From positions 66,285 through 130,284 of the forward strand of contig DIDS01000012.1 of the NCBI GenBank assembly GCA_002418265.1: 64,000 bases of DNA. Reading direction: 5' to 3'. Both the position numbers and the translations under genes were made by a program. Below the pieces are notes generated by a model. That model was not told the origin of the DNA. It did not search any database and worked only from the letters and a program-made list of their open reading frames with translations. How positions within the stretch are numbered: position 1 is the stretch's first letter; every line of letters begins with the position of its first letter. Source of the DNA: Acidimicrobiia bacterium UBA5794. GTDB lineage: Bacteria; Actinomycetota; Acidimicrobiia; Spongiisociales; UBA5794. Below, in pieces: positions 47,775 to 56,907 of this stretch.

Positions 47775-48314
47775 TCAGACCTTGCTTGTACGTCCATCGG
47801 CAATCGTGAAGACCCGAACACCGACGCCGTAGCTCGCAAGCCAAGCAGCAGCTATGAATCCGACCCGAAACGCAAGATTGCCCACGTCGCTGCCGGTTTG
47901 GTAGGCATGCAGGAAGATGAAGGCGGTTGCTGCTACCGATGTGAGATGGATGATCCGCCACCAAAGGCGTCTCCTGAGACGGCGGGGCCACGATGTGAAG
48001 ACAACAACTACAAGGCCATAGGTGGCGATGACGCCCCATGCGATGGGCCAAGCTTGGACGGCTGTACCGGGAACGAGGATCTGGATCAGGCCGATACCCG
48101 AGCTCGTATCGAGCCAGGCGGCGAGTATGTGGAGACCACAGAAGATGAGAGCGAGTCCGCCGAGCCAATTGTGGAGGTCCAGCCACCAAGCGGGACGCAA
48201 CCGCGTCCCTGTTGTGCGTGACGAAAAGAAGAATCCCCACAACAAGGCGGCGACAACCAGGATCGTTGCGACGATTCCCGTAGAGCGCGTCAGGTAGCCC
48301 ATCCAGATACTCAT
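47775..48314 (-). CDS. Ferric-reductase-like membrane heme protein
   Basis: A 179-residue protein; ATG chosen at MSIWMGYLTR. Five or six membrane helices. Two helices each have a pair of His 13-14 residues apart (LHNWLGGLALIFCGLH and IHLTSVAATAFIFLH), the layout for two b-type hemes as in FRD/MsrQ-type proteins. It is followed by the FMN-binding protein and apbE on the same strand; together they look like a membrane electron-transfer chain from cytoplasm to outside. Confidence 0.82.
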   Translation of the reverse strand: MSIWMGYLTRSTGIVATILVVAALLWGFFFSSRTTGTRLRPAWWLDLHNWLGGLALIFCGLHILAAWLDTSSGIGLIQILVPGTAVQAWPIAWGVIATYGLVVVVFTSWPRRLRRRLWWRIIHLTSVAATAFIFLHAYQTGSDVGNLAFRVGFIAAAWLASYGVGVRVFTIADGRTSKV

Positions 48315-48626
48315 ATTCCTGGCCTCCTGAGTCCGTTCTGTAGTTTCACCATATCGCAACGCTCCGCCCCGCCCCGGCTACACCGGCAGGGTTGTCGCGG
48401 GGTGGCCCTTTCATCCAGCGGGCAAGCATCCTGTGTGGCCACGGAACCGACTGTTGAATCTGCGCGTCCTTCTTGTGGCCGAGGCCCTTGCTGTTGACAT
48501 CGACTCGGCGTTGCTGGCCAAGACCATGCCTGCAACAGTTCACAGCCAGCTGAGTGCCCGCTGGGCCGCTTCGTAGAGTTCGTGCTCGACGGCGACAGCG
48601 CTGCACGACTCTGGCAAGATTGCGAG
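48315..48626. other. Divergent intergenic region
   Basis: This spacer lies between the heme protein gene and the response-regulator gene. No gene is supported. A TTGACA occurs at 48494-48499 but no -10 stands at the right distance. No repeat resembling the TTCAG boxes was seen. Confidence 0.4.
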
Positions 48627-49358
48627 ATGAACCTGACCGAGCCTGACAAGGATGGGACGCAAGCGGTCATCGCAAACCGGATCCTGGTGGTCGATGACGA
48701 ACCGTCGCTGGTGGACGCGGTATCGACGGCGCTGCGGTACGAAGGTTTCGAAGTGCACGAAGAAACAAACGGCCATCGCGCCTTGACAGCTGCACTTGGC
48801 AGCGAACCCGATCTGATCGTGCTTGATGTCATGCTCCCTGATCTGGACGGGTTCGAAGTCTTGAAGCGACTCCGATCGGTTGGGATAGACGCGCCTGTGC
48901 TGTTCCTCACCGCACGTGACACGCTCGAAGACAAAGCTGCAGGCTTTGCCGCTGGAGCCGACGATTATCTGACCAAACCGTTCTCCTTGGCTGAGATGGT
49001 CATGCGGATCCGTGCGATTCTCCGACGGTCCGGAGCGCTGTCGGGTACCGACTCTGTCCTTCGATTTGCCGATCTTGAGCTCGATATCGACGGGCACCAC
49101 CTGACGCGAGGCGGCACACCCATCGAATTGACAGCCACCGAGTTCAGTCTGCTCCACTACTTCATGTCCAACCCGGGAATTGTTCTCTCGAAGACACAAA
49201 TCCTCAACCACGTCTGGCACTACGATTTTGGCGGGGACTCGAACGTGTGCGAGACCTACGTCAGCTATCTCAGGAAGAAACTCACCAAGCACGGGCCACC
49301 CCTCATCCACACCATCCGACTCGTGGGCTATGTCTTGCGCAAGCCGGACAACAGCTGA
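48627..49358 (+). CDS. OmpR-family response regulator (MprA-like)
   Basis: A 243-residue regulator. The ATG at MNLTEPDKDG gives a 15-residue leader before the receiver; the frame is open for 15 codons more. Phospho-acceptor Asp is in LIVLDVMLPDLDGFEVL, with FLTARD and YLTKPF, and a winged-helix output domain. The kinase ATG follows the stop codon directly. No target operon is adjacent on the same strand, so its regulon is unknown; the divergent heme/FMN/ApbE module is a candidate. Confidence 0.92.
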   Translation: MNLTEPDKDGTQAVIANRILVVDDEPSLVDAVSTALRYEGFEVHEETNGHRALTAALGSEPDLIVLDVMLPDLDGFEVLKRLRSVGIDAPVLFLTARDTLEDKAAGFAAGADDYLTKPFSLAEMVMRIRAILRRSGALSGTDSVLRFADLELDIDGHHLTRGGTPIELTATEFSLLHYFMSNPGIVLSKTQILNHVWHYDFGGDSNVCETYVSYLRKKLTKHGPPLIHTIRLVGYVLRKPDNS

Positions 49359-50768
49359 ATGTCGCTGCGCACCCGCCTTGTCGTGGCCACAGGTGTCGCG
49401 TTTGTATGCGGTCTCATCGTCGTGGATACACTCACCTACTCCCTTGTTACACGGTCCCAGCTCGACCAGGTCGACGCCGCACTGCAACGGGCGCACACCC
49501 CCACTGAGCAGCTCGCTGCGAGCGGTGACCCAGACACCTGGGTGCTCATTCCAGAAGTGGCACCGGGGTTGTTCGTTGCCATCATTGGGGGCGATGGCAC
49601 ACCGCTGTTCACGGTCCCTGCGGTGTCACCGGGGGAAGTCCCAGTCACAGCAGACGTCACCACCATCAACCTCGAGACGCGGCAGCAGACCATCCGAGCC
49701 AGCAATGGTGAAGAGATGAGACTCCTAATCGACACGGAGATGGATGGCAAGATCCTTGTCGTCGGCAATCCGTTGCACGAGGTCACCGAATCGGAACGGG
49801 CATTGCTTGGGGTGCTACTGGCGGCGAGCGGTGTCGCGGTCGTCGCCGTGCTTGTCTTGGCACAGTGGCTCATCCGGATCGGGCTGCGTCCGCTCCGCGC
49901 CGTCGAGTCGAGTGCTGCGGCGATCAACGATGCCGCCCTCCCCGATCAGCGTGTCGCCGGGGCCGACGAACCGACCGAAGTTGGCAGCCTCGCCCGAACC
50001 TTGAATGCGATGCTCGATCGGCTCGACCAGGCACGCCAGGAACGGGAGCGGACGGTGGCCGAACTCCGAGAATCGGAGGCTCGCATGCGCCAGTTCATCG
50101 CCGATGCTTCACACGAACTGCGTACTCCCGTAGCGGCAACCGCAGCGTATGCCGAGCTATTCGAATCCGGAGCGCGCGACCGACCAGCCGATCTTGAGCG
50201 CTCAATGTCGGGGATCCGCATAGAAACAGCTCGCATGGCCCAACTCGTCAGCGACCTCACCCTGCTCGCCCAACTCGACGAGCACCGCCCCCTCGCCAGT
50301 GAAGAAGTCGACATGACAGAACTCGTCCTCCAAGCTGTGGACGCCGCTCGGATCCTCAAACCCGACCGGAAGTTCACGATCGACGTCACCGACGTTGTCC
50401 GGATCAAAGGCGACCCAACCCGACTCAGACAAGTGGTCGACAACATCATCGCCAATGTACTGACCCACACCCCCACCGAGGCATCGTGCAACATCGCGCT
50501 CGTTCTCGACAACGCGGACGCTCAACTCACCATCAGCGACACCGGCCCGGGAGTCGCCGACGATCAATTGGACCGGCTCAGCGACCGCTTCTACCGGGCC
50601 GACAGCGCTCGTACGCGTGCCACGGGAGGAAGCGGCCTCGGAATTGCCATAGCCGCCGCCATCGTCGAATCTCACAACGGATCGATCGTCCTGACCCACA
50701 ACCAGCCGCACGGCCTCACCGTACGCATCCGGCTCCCCAAGGAGCACTCGACCACTGCAGCTCCATGA
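49359..50768 (+). CDS. Sensor histidine kinase (MprB/TcrY-like)
   Basis: A 469-residue kinase: two membrane helices (about residues 10-30 and 150-172) flank a sensor of about 115 residues, followed by HAMP, HisKA (DASHELRTPVAATAAYAEL) and HATPase (NIIANVLTHTP as N box, DTGPGVADDQL, GGSGLGIAIA). Its start is adjacent to the regulator stop with no gap. It resembles actinobacterial envelope-stress kinases. Confidence 0.92.
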   Translation: MSLRTRLVVATGVAFVCGLIVVDTLTYSLVTRSQLDQVDAALQRAHTPTEQLAASGDPDTWVLIPEVAPGLFVAIIGGDGTPLFTVPAVSPGEVPVTADVTTINLETRQQTIRASNGEEMRLLIDTEMDGKILVVGNPLHEVTESERALLGVLLAASGVAVVAVLVLAQWLIRIGLRPLRAVESSAAAINDAALPDQRVAGADEPTEVGSLARTLNAMLDRLDQARQERERTVAELRESEARMRQFIADASHELRTPVAATAAYAELFESGARDRPADLERSMSGIRIETARMAQLVSDLTLLAQLDEHRPLASEEVDMTELVLQAVDAARILKPDRKFTIDVTDVVRIKGDPTRLRQVVDNIIANVLTHTPTEASCNIALVLDNADAQLTISDTGPGVADDQLDRLSDRFYRADSARTRATGGSGLGIAIAAAIVESHNGSIVLTHNQPHGLTVRIRLPKEHSTTAAP

Positions 50769-50920
50769 GTCCCGAACCCGCGGTATTCATCTGCCATTGC
50801 ACCGCAATTTGGATCATCATGCACCAGTATCAGTTGTTGGTCGTTTCTACGAGCTGTCAACAGATTCGACATTCGCTCGGGGCGAATCAATGCTTAGAGG
50901 TACTCAAATGATGCCTGAGA

Positions 50921-51613
50921 TCAGATCTCGTCGGGGAATTTGGCCGTCACAACGAAGGTCACGTTCTCGGCAATGTTGACACCGTGGTCTGCAATCCGCT
51001 CGAAAAACCGTCCCATCCGGAACAATGCGACGGCGGTTTCGAGACCGAGCTCTTCCTGACGCTCAGTGACCGCTTGGTACAGGTCACGGGTGAGCTTGTC
51101 AGTCTCTTGATCCTCGTCATCAGCATCCACGCCGATCTGTGGATCCATCGATGCGAGGGCTTGCACCCCACTCGCGAACATCTTCGCCGAGCTGATCGAT
51201 AAACGATTCAGGAGTGACTGAATTATCGGATCAGATGGAAGCCCGTCCAACCGGGCGAGAGTCTTGACGATGTTCACCGCAAGATCCCCCGATCGCTCGA
51301 GCTCGTAGAGGACGCGGGTCGACGCAACGAGGAATCGGAGATCCCGGGCAACGGGCTGCTGGAGGGCAAGGATCTCGAAGACCTTCGATTCGAGTTCTGA
51401 GTATCGGCTGTTGATCGGACCGTCTGCAGCGCGTACATCGGCAACCTCGTCGAGCAGATTCTCGGTGACAACTTCACCTGAATGCCGCACGTTCGTCAGG
51501 ACCATCGTACCGAAATCAACCAAGTTCGCCCTGATCTCCTCAAGTTCGTCGTCATAGTGATGGCGAAGCTCTGTTTCGTGATTGTCGTGCGTGGTATCCC
51601 CCATTTGGATCAC
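50921..51613 (-). CDS. phoU: Phosphate signalling protein PhoU
   Basis: A 230-residue, all-helical protein built of two three-helix PhoU repeats ([27 protein letters not shown] segment, then the [15 protein letters not shown] repeat; metal-binding E/DxxxD patterns in both). It overlaps pstB by 4 nt. The frame starts at GTG; an ATG three codons in is also possible. PhoU links the state of the PstSCAB transporter to PhoR and represses the regulon when phosphate is sufficient. It ends the pst operon. Confidence 0.93.
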   Translation of the reverse strand: MIQMGDTTHDNHETELRHHYDDELEEIRANLVDFGTMVLTNVRHSGEVVTENLLDEVADVRAADGPINSRYSELESKVFEILALQQPVARDLRFLVASTRVLYELERSGDLAVNIVKTLARLDGLPSDPIIQSLLNRLSISSAKMFASGVQALASMDPQIGVDADDEDQETDKLTRDLYQAVTERQEELGLETAVALFRMGRFFERIADHGVNIAENVTFVVTAKFPDEI

Positions 51614-52512
51614 CCAAACCTTCCGGTGATGTAGTCCTCAGTCTCGCGCTGCTGAGGAGACGTGAAAATCTTGGCTGTCTCGGTGAATTCGACAAGACGA
51701 CCTGTGCGACGCCCCTCATTCACATCGACCGAAAAGAATGCGGTGCGGTCCGAAACACGAGCCGCCTGTTGCATGTTGTGGGTGACGATGATGATCGTGT
51801 AGTCCTGCTTCAGCTCGTACATCAGATCCTCGATGCGAAGCGTCGCTATGGGATCCAATGCCGAAGCTGGCTCATCCATCAATAGGACGTCGGGGGATGT
51901 TGCAATCGCGCGGGCGATGCAAAGACGCTGTTGCTGCCCGCCCGACAGCGCAAGAGCTGTCTCGGTAAGTCTGTCCTTGACTTCGTTCCACAAAGCAGCA
52001 CGGAGGAGCGACTCCTCAACCAAGTCGTCCATGTTGCCCTTGAATCCGGCAATCTTTGGCCCGAAGGCGATGTTCTCGTAGATGGATTTTGGAAACGGGT
52101 TCGGCTTCTGGAAAACCATACCGATGTGCCGTCGTACCTCGACAGGATCAACACCCGGTGCGTAGAGATCGACGCCGTGATAGGTGATTGTTCCCTCGAC
52201 CCGCGCCGATTCGATGAGGTCGTTCATGCGGTTGATCGATCGCAGTACGGTCGATTTGCCACAGCCCGATGGCCCGATGAACGCTGTGATCTCCTTTTCG
52301 CGCACAGGTACGGTCACACTGTCCACTGCATGAAAATCGCCGTAGTACACGTCGACGTCCTTGAAGTCGATGATGACTTTGTTCGCGTCGTTGGGCGTCC
52401 CACCCGTTACTCGCGGACGGCCAGAAACTCGTGGAGTTGGTGTCGGATCACGCGTTCCGCTTTTCCCAGTCTCGGCATCTGTGTCGGACACGAGGTCGAT
52501 GCTATCTGTCAT
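51610..52512 (-). CDS. pstB: Phosphate ABC transporter ATPase PstB
   Basis: A 300-residue ATPase with an unusually long hydrophilic N-terminus of about 45 residues compared with the 250-260 residue family norm. Walker [11 protein letters not shown]-loop [19 protein letters not shown] (a PstB signature), [27 protein letters not shown] and [13 protein letters not shown] are all present. It drives phosphate import through PstCA. Confidence 0.96.
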   Translation of the reverse strand: MTDSIDLVSDTDAETGKSGTRDPTPTPRVSGRPRVTGGTPNDANKVIIDFKDVDVYYGDFHAVDSVTVPVREKEITAFIGPSGCGKSTVLRSINRMNDLIESARVEGTITYHGVDLYAPGVDPVEVRRHIGMVFQKPNPFPKSIYENIAFGPKIAGFKGNMDDLVEESLLRAALWNEVKDRLTETALALSGGQQQRLCIARAIATSPDVLLMDEPASALDPIATLRIEDLMYELKQDYTIIIVTHNMQQAARVSDRTAFFSVDVNEGRRTGRLVEFTETAKIFTSPQQRETEDYITGRFG

Positions 52513-52515
52513 GGT

Positions 52516-53475
52516 TCACCACTTCTTCTCTGTCCGGTTTCTGAGCCAGATTGCGGCGCCGTTCAAGATGAACAGGACTCCAAGGAGGACAACGATTGCA
52601 GCGGGGGCGAGAGTTTCGGCGAATTCTCCCTGTGTCTGACGTGTCCAAGAGAACACCACGACGGGGAGGGCTGTATAGGCACCGGTGAGCTGATCGAGGA
52701 TCGTTGCATCGCCGGGGGGTGCGAAATAGCCCGTGGCTACACCGATGACGAGCAGGGGAGCGGTTTCTCCGATTGCCCTGGCGAGGGTGAGGACGGTCCC
52801 GGTGAGAATGCCGGGGAGAGCAACGGGCATGACATGGGAGCGGATTACTTCCCATTTGGTTGCGCCGACCCCGAAGCCGGCCTCCCTGATGGAGTTCGGT
52901 ACTGCTCTGATGGCCTCGCTCGATGTGATGATGACGATCGGCAAGACCAGAGCAGACATCGTGATTCCTGCGGCGATGACGTTCTTGCCATCGGTCGACC
53001 CGCCCAGACCCATCATTCTGACCAGCGGAACGAACATTGCAAGACCCAAGAGTCCGTACACGATGGAGGGCACACCAGCGAGATTACGGACCGTGGTGTC
53101 AAGGAATCGGTTGAACCGGCTGGCCGCTGCGTACTCCTCGAGGTAGATGGCCGTCGACATCCCGATCGGGAACGCAAGCAGGACGACGATGAGCGCGATG
53201 ACGAGCGATCCGACGATTCCGGTGAACACGCCGGCGGTCTCGGGGTTGAGACTCAGTCCACTCGTGACAAATGAAAGTCCTCGTTCTTGGAAGGTGGGGT
53301 ACGCCTTGACGATGATGTCGGCGAGCAGTACGAAGAGGATGACGAGGGTCGTAAGCAGGAGGAGCAGGAGCACAACAGAGAATAGGGTGGATTGCCAGTG
53401 CACTTTGGACCGGCGAATCGCTTTTGCCACGTCCTCGGTTGTTGCCTCGCTTCGATTCTTGAGTCCCATCGCCAT
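52516..53475 (-). CDS. pstA: Phosphate ABC transporter permease PstA
   Basis: A 319-residue permease with six membrane helices and the EAA-type motif SIREAGFGVGATKWEVIRSHV; it also shows GVPSIVYGLLGL, conserved in PstA. Its start shares one base with the pstC stop. The C-terminus is followed by pstB after 3 nt. Confidence 0.95.
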   Translation of the reverse strand: MAMGLKNRSEATTEDVAKAIRRSKVHWQSTLFSVVLLLLLLTTLVILFVLLADIIVKAYPTFQERGLSFVTSGLSLNPETAGVFTGIVGSLVIALIVVLLAFPIGMSTAIYLEEYAAASRFNRFLDTTVRNLAGVPSIVYGLLGLAMFVPLVRMMGLGGSTDGKNVIAAGITMSALVLPIVIITSSEAIRAVPNSIREAGFGVGATKWEVIRSHVMPVALPGILTGTVLTLARAIGETAPLLVIGVATGYFAPPGDATILDQLTGAYTALPVVVFSWTRQTQGEFAETLAPAAIVVLLGVLFILNGAAIWLRNRTEKKW

Positions 53476-54398
53476 CAGTACTGCTCGCGATACTTGCGCA
53501 CGAAGCGGTTGCTGACGCTGTTAAGTGCGAGCGTGATGAGGAACAGGAGGAGACCGACGAAAAAGAGGCTCTGGAAAGCGAGCCCTTCACCAGCGACCTG
53601 GTCCGAACCGGTGGCCAGCGATGCAATTGCTGCGGTCATGGTCTGCCCAGGATCGAGAGGATCCCACGTCCTGAGTGCACCTCCGACGGCACCAGCGGCC
53701 ATGAACACGATCATGGTCTCTCCGATTGCCCGTGACAGCGCCAGAATCATTGACGCGACGATCCCTGAGAGCGCAGCAGGGAATACGACCCTGCGCACGG
53801 TCGTCGCCCGATCGGCACCAAGCCCGTACGACGCCTCCCGAAGCTCCCGTGGGACGGAACGCATTGCATCCTCGGACACCGTTGCGACGAGTGGGGTGAT
53901 GAGAACACCGACACCCAAACCTGCCGCCATCATCGTGAATGGTTTTGCGGAGGTGAAGATTCGACTCACGACCTCGGGGCTGATGAATGTGAGCGCCCAG
54001 AAGCCGAGTACGACGGACGGAATGCCCGCGAGGACTTCAATTGTCGGCTTGAGCCAGCGTCGTGCACGAGGAGTGGCGTATTCGGCGAGGTACGAGGCAG
54101 TACCGAGACCAAGCGGGATCGCCACAATCATGCCGATACCAGCAATGATGGTTGTTGCGATCAACAAAGTTGGGATGTCGAACAATCCGCGGCGGGGGAA
54201 CCAGCCAACGGTGAAGAGCTCTGAGAGCTCGACCTGGGAGAGGAATGACCAGGCCTCGCCAGCAAGAGACACGACGATTGCGACACTGATTGCGATTGAC
54301 ACGAGCCCTGCGAGAACGAACAGCGACTTGACACGACGCTCCCGGCGGCGACGCTTTCGGTCGCCGACCAGGCCTTCAATCGTCAAAGGTTGTGTCAT
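53475..54398 (-). CDS. pstC: Phosphate ABC transporter permease PstC
   Basis: A 307-residue permease: six helices, the conserved GIPSVVLGFWAL and the EAA motif ELREASYGLGADRATTVRRVV, and RAIGETM near the end. The N-terminus is basic (RKRRRRERR). With PstA it forms the phosphate channel. Confidence 0.95.
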   Translation of the reverse strand: MTQPLTIEGLVGDRKRRRRERRVKSLFVLAGLVSIAISVAIVVSLAGEAWSFLSQVELSELFTVGWFPRRGLFDIPTLLIATTIIAGIGMIVAIPLGLGTASYLAEYATPRARRWLKPTIEVLAGIPSVVLGFWALTFISPEVVSRIFTSAKPFTMMAAGLGVGVLITPLVATVSEDAMRSVPRELREASYGLGADRATTVRRVVFPAALSGIVASMILALSRAIGETMIVFMAAGAVGGALRTWDPLDPGQTMTAAIASLATGSDQVAGEGLAFQSLFFVGLLLFLITLALNSVSNRFVRKYREQY

Positions 54399-54452
54399 GG
54401 AAATTCCAGACTAGTGAGTAGCTGTGAGCCGGAGGCTGGTTTGAACAACCCC

Positions 54453-54469
54453 CGGCCCACTGGTGGCCG
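54453..54469 (-). terminator. Weak hairpin between pstS and pstC
   Basis: CGGCC/GGCCG with a 7-base loop lies just after the pstS stop. It is short and lacks a T run, but such hairpins often lower expression of the permease genes relative to the binding protein. Confidence 0.3.
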
Positions 54470-54475
54470 ATTTCT

Positions 54476-55519
54476 CTAGTAGTCCTGTGCTCCGGTCGTC
54501 TGATTTGCCCAGATTTCACGGACCGGTGCGTAGTCAGCCAAGCGGACATATCCGGCCTGATCGATGTTTGCAAGACCCTCATCCGACAGGTAGAAGTCGA
54601 CGTACGCCGTCACTGCAGCAGATGCGTCGGCTTTCGCCTTGTTCACATAGATGAACAGTGGTCGAGCAATCGGGTACGAACCATCAGCGATGGTCTCTGG
54701 CGTCGGACCGACACAGCCGTCGCCCCCGTCAACCTCAAGGGCAGCGACCTTGCCCTCGTTCGCAACGTAGAACGCGTAGCCAACCCAACCGAGCGACGTG
54801 TCAGACCCTGCGATTCCCTCGATGATGATGTTGTCATTGGCCGAAGCCGTGTAATCGGGTCGGGATGCCGCATCCTGGCCACGTTCATCGGCTGTCGGCT
54901 CAAGCACAATCTCGACGAATGAGTCATAGGTTCCCGACTCTTCGCCAGGTGCCGTGACAACCAGCGGAGCATCCGGATACGGTGCGTTCGTGCCCTCGAG
55001 CTCGGCCGCGAGATCGTTGGCATCGGCCCATGTTGTGAAACCGGTCGACTCGGGCCCGACGAGTGCGTACAGATCGTTGAAGCTCACGCACGAGACCTCC
55101 GTGTTGTTGACCGAGGTCAACACGGACAAGCCGTCAATCGCAAAGCGAAGTTCGATGAACTCGATACCTGCGGCCGCACAATCCTCAGCCTCTGAGTCCT
55201 TGATCTGTCGCGAGGCGTCCGAGATGTCGGTTTCGCCGGCGCAGAACTTCTTGAACCCGTCACCGGTGCCGGGCCCGTCGACGGAGATTCCTACTTCACG
55301 GTGCAAACCTCGGAACGCCTCGGCGGTCAGAGCCGAGACAGGCTCAACCGTGGACGAACCCGAGATTGCAATGGAACCGGTGAGCATGTCACCCGATGCT
55401 GAGGTTGTCGACGACCCACCAGCCTCTGTCGTTGTGGTGTCGCCCGAGGACGAAGTGCATGCCGCGGCGAACAGCGCGGTCGCCGCGAGCAGAACGGCAA
55501 GTCGTGTCATCTTTTTCAT
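54476..55519 (-). CDS. pstS: Phosphate-binding lipoprotein PstS
   Basis: A 347-residue lipoprotein; ATG chosen at MKKMTRLAVLL with GGAAGGAA before it. The lipobox is AAAC (about Cys21). Phosphate-binding segments are SGSSTVEPV (about residues 52-60), GTGDGFKKFCAGETDISDASR and EESGTYDSF. Normal PstS length. It is preceded by the PHO box and is the first gene of pstSCAB-phoU. Confidence 0.95.
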   Translation of the reverse strand: MKKMTRLAVLLAATALFAAACTSSSGDTTTTEAGGSSTTSASGDMLTGSIAISGSSTVEPVSALTAEAFRGLHREVGISVDGPGTGDGFKKFCAGETDISDASRQIKDSEAEDCAAAGIEFIELRFAIDGLSVLTSVNNTEVSCVSFNDLYALVGPESTGFTTWADANDLAAELEGTNAPYPDAPLVVTAPGEESGTYDSFVEIVLEPTADERGQDAASRPDYTASANDNIIIEGIAGSDTSLGWVGYAFYVANEGKVAALEVDGGDGCVGPTPETIADGSYPIARPLFIYVNKAKADASAAVTAYVDFYLSDEGLANIDQAGYVRLADYAPVREIWANQTTGAQDY

Positions 55520-55585
55520 TCGTTTCCTTCCTGGCGGATCTCGAACCCGTGGATCAGAACCAACGCAGTTCAAGCTTCGAACAGA

Positions 55586-55640
55586 AACATACGAACCGAA
55601 GGTGAAGCGAACCCATCCCGACGGTGAACTGAAAGTGAAC
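55586..55640 (-). promoter_or_regulatory. PHO box, five 11-nt units
   Basis: Read on the minus strand the region falls into 11-nt units: GTTCACTTTCA, GTTCACCGTCG, GGATGGGTTCG, CTTCACCTTCG and GTTCGTATGTT. The G/C-TTCAC core and the 11-nt spacing match the actinobacterial PhoP/PhoB binding consensus. It lies between pstS and phoR and ends about 65 nt before the pstS start, so it should serve pstS and possibly phoRB. Confidence 0.8.
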
Positions 55641-55701
55641 TCTCAGGTTTTTTTCCGCTGGCGGGGGTTCCAGCGGCGGGTTCGCTTCCTATCCTCGCCC
55701 C

Positions 55702-56907
55702 ATGACCGGAGTCCTTGTCACCGTCGGAGTCGCCGCATTGGTGGTCGTCGTCGTTGTGCTTGCTCGAAGAGTCGACCGTGTTTCACGAATACTCAGGTCC
55801 GTTGCATCGGCGGCAGATATTGACGCAACAGATGCGGAACTCGCAAAAGTGATACGGGACATGTCGCGGCGTGAACGCGAAGCGAGGGAGATGGCTGACG
55901 CGTACTTGGCTGCCATCAATGGTGCGCCAACCGGAATCGTGATGCTGTCGCCGGCAGGCCAGATCGCCTACGCCAACAAGGTTGCTCAGCGCTACTTCGA
56001 CGAGACGGGCGACTGGGCGATCCTGCGCACACGCGTTTCGAGCATCGCGAAGCAGGTCGAGGGTTCGGGCCAAACCGAACAGGTCGAGGTCGACATGCAC
56101 GACCCTGCTCGCCTCGTGCTTCTGCTCACCGCGGTGCCGATCGGTGGCGCTGAGGAGCCATTCATTGCAGCAACGGTATATGTGGAGGATCTGTCGGCCC
56201 GCCGTAGGGTCGACGCAATGCGAGCGGACTTCGTGACGAACGCAAGCCACGAACTCAAGACGCCCATTGGTGCATTGACACTCCTCGCCGAGACACTCGC
56301 GTTCACCACCGATGAGGCAAAGCGCGCCATCCTCACAGAGCAGCTCGCATCGGAGGCGGCGAGAATGACGAACGTTGTCGATGACATTCTCACGCTGGCT
56401 CGCACCGAATCGATGACCACCGAATACTCACCGGTAAGGATTGCGACCCTCCTCGATGAGGTTGCGGCCAGTTTGAAGTCCACCGCTGACTCCAGTGGGA
56501 TCGAGCTGATTCGCGGCGATGTCCGTGACGCGGTGGTCTCAGGCGATCCCATCGAGTTGGCGTCAGCGTTCCGGAACCTGCTGTTGAACGCGATCACCTA
56601 CACATCGGTCAAAGGTGTCCCTGGCGGATCGGTCACGTATCGAGCAGCGATCCAGGATACGAATGTCTGTATTGAGGTCGAGGACACCGGAATCGGATTC
56701 CCTGCGAAATATGAGGGACGGATCTTCGAACGCTTCTTCCGTGTTGACCAGGCCCGGGCTCGTCAATCAGGCGGAACAGGTCTGGGGTTGTCGATCGTCA
56801 AGAATGTAGCCGTCGCGCACGGCGGAACCGTGTTCGTGCGGTCACAGGTCGGGGTCGGCAGTGTGTTCACGATGTGTCTCCCCACCACCACCGAGAAGCC
56901 CATATGA
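55702..56907 (+). CDS. phoR: Phosphate sensor kinase PhoR (SenX3-like)
   Basis: A 401-residue kinase with one N-terminal membrane helix (residues about 4-22), a PAS-like domain (about 65-170: AINGAPTGIVMLSPAGQIAYAN), HisKA (TNASHELKTPIGALTLLAE) and HATPase (NLLLNAITYT, DTGIGFPAKYEGRIFERFFRV-type G1/F box, GGTGLGLSIVKN). This layout, without a large outer sensor, is that of SenX3/PhoR, which read phosphate status through PhoU-Pst. A TATCCT -10 ends 6 nt before the ATG, so it is probably leaderless. Confidence 0.94.
   Translation: MTGVLVTVGVAALVVVVVVLARRVDRVSRILRSVASAADIDATDAELAKVIRDMSRREREAREMADAYLAAINGAPTGIVMLSPAGQIAYANKVAQRYFDETGDWAILRTRVSSIAKQVEGSGQTEQVEVDMHDPARLVLLLTAVPIGGAEEPFIAATVYVEDLSARRRVDAMRADFVTNASHELKTPIGALTLLAETLAFTTDEAKRAILTEQLASEAARMTNVVDDILTLARTESMTTEYSPVRIATLLDEVAASLKSTADSSGIELIRGDVRDAVVSGDPIELASAFRNLLLNAITYTSVKGVPGGSVTYRAAIQDTNVCIEVEDTGIGFPAKYEGRIFERFFRVDQARARQSGGTGLGLSIVKNVAVAHGGTVFVRSQVGVGSVFTMCLPTTTEKPI

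Noticed and set aside
55655..55676. CCGCTGG/CCAGCGG hairpin next to a T run as a terminator
   Set aside because: The T run precedes the hairpin on the plus strand and becomes an A run after it on the minus strand, so the order is wrong for termination; it lies in the pstS-phoR promoter region.
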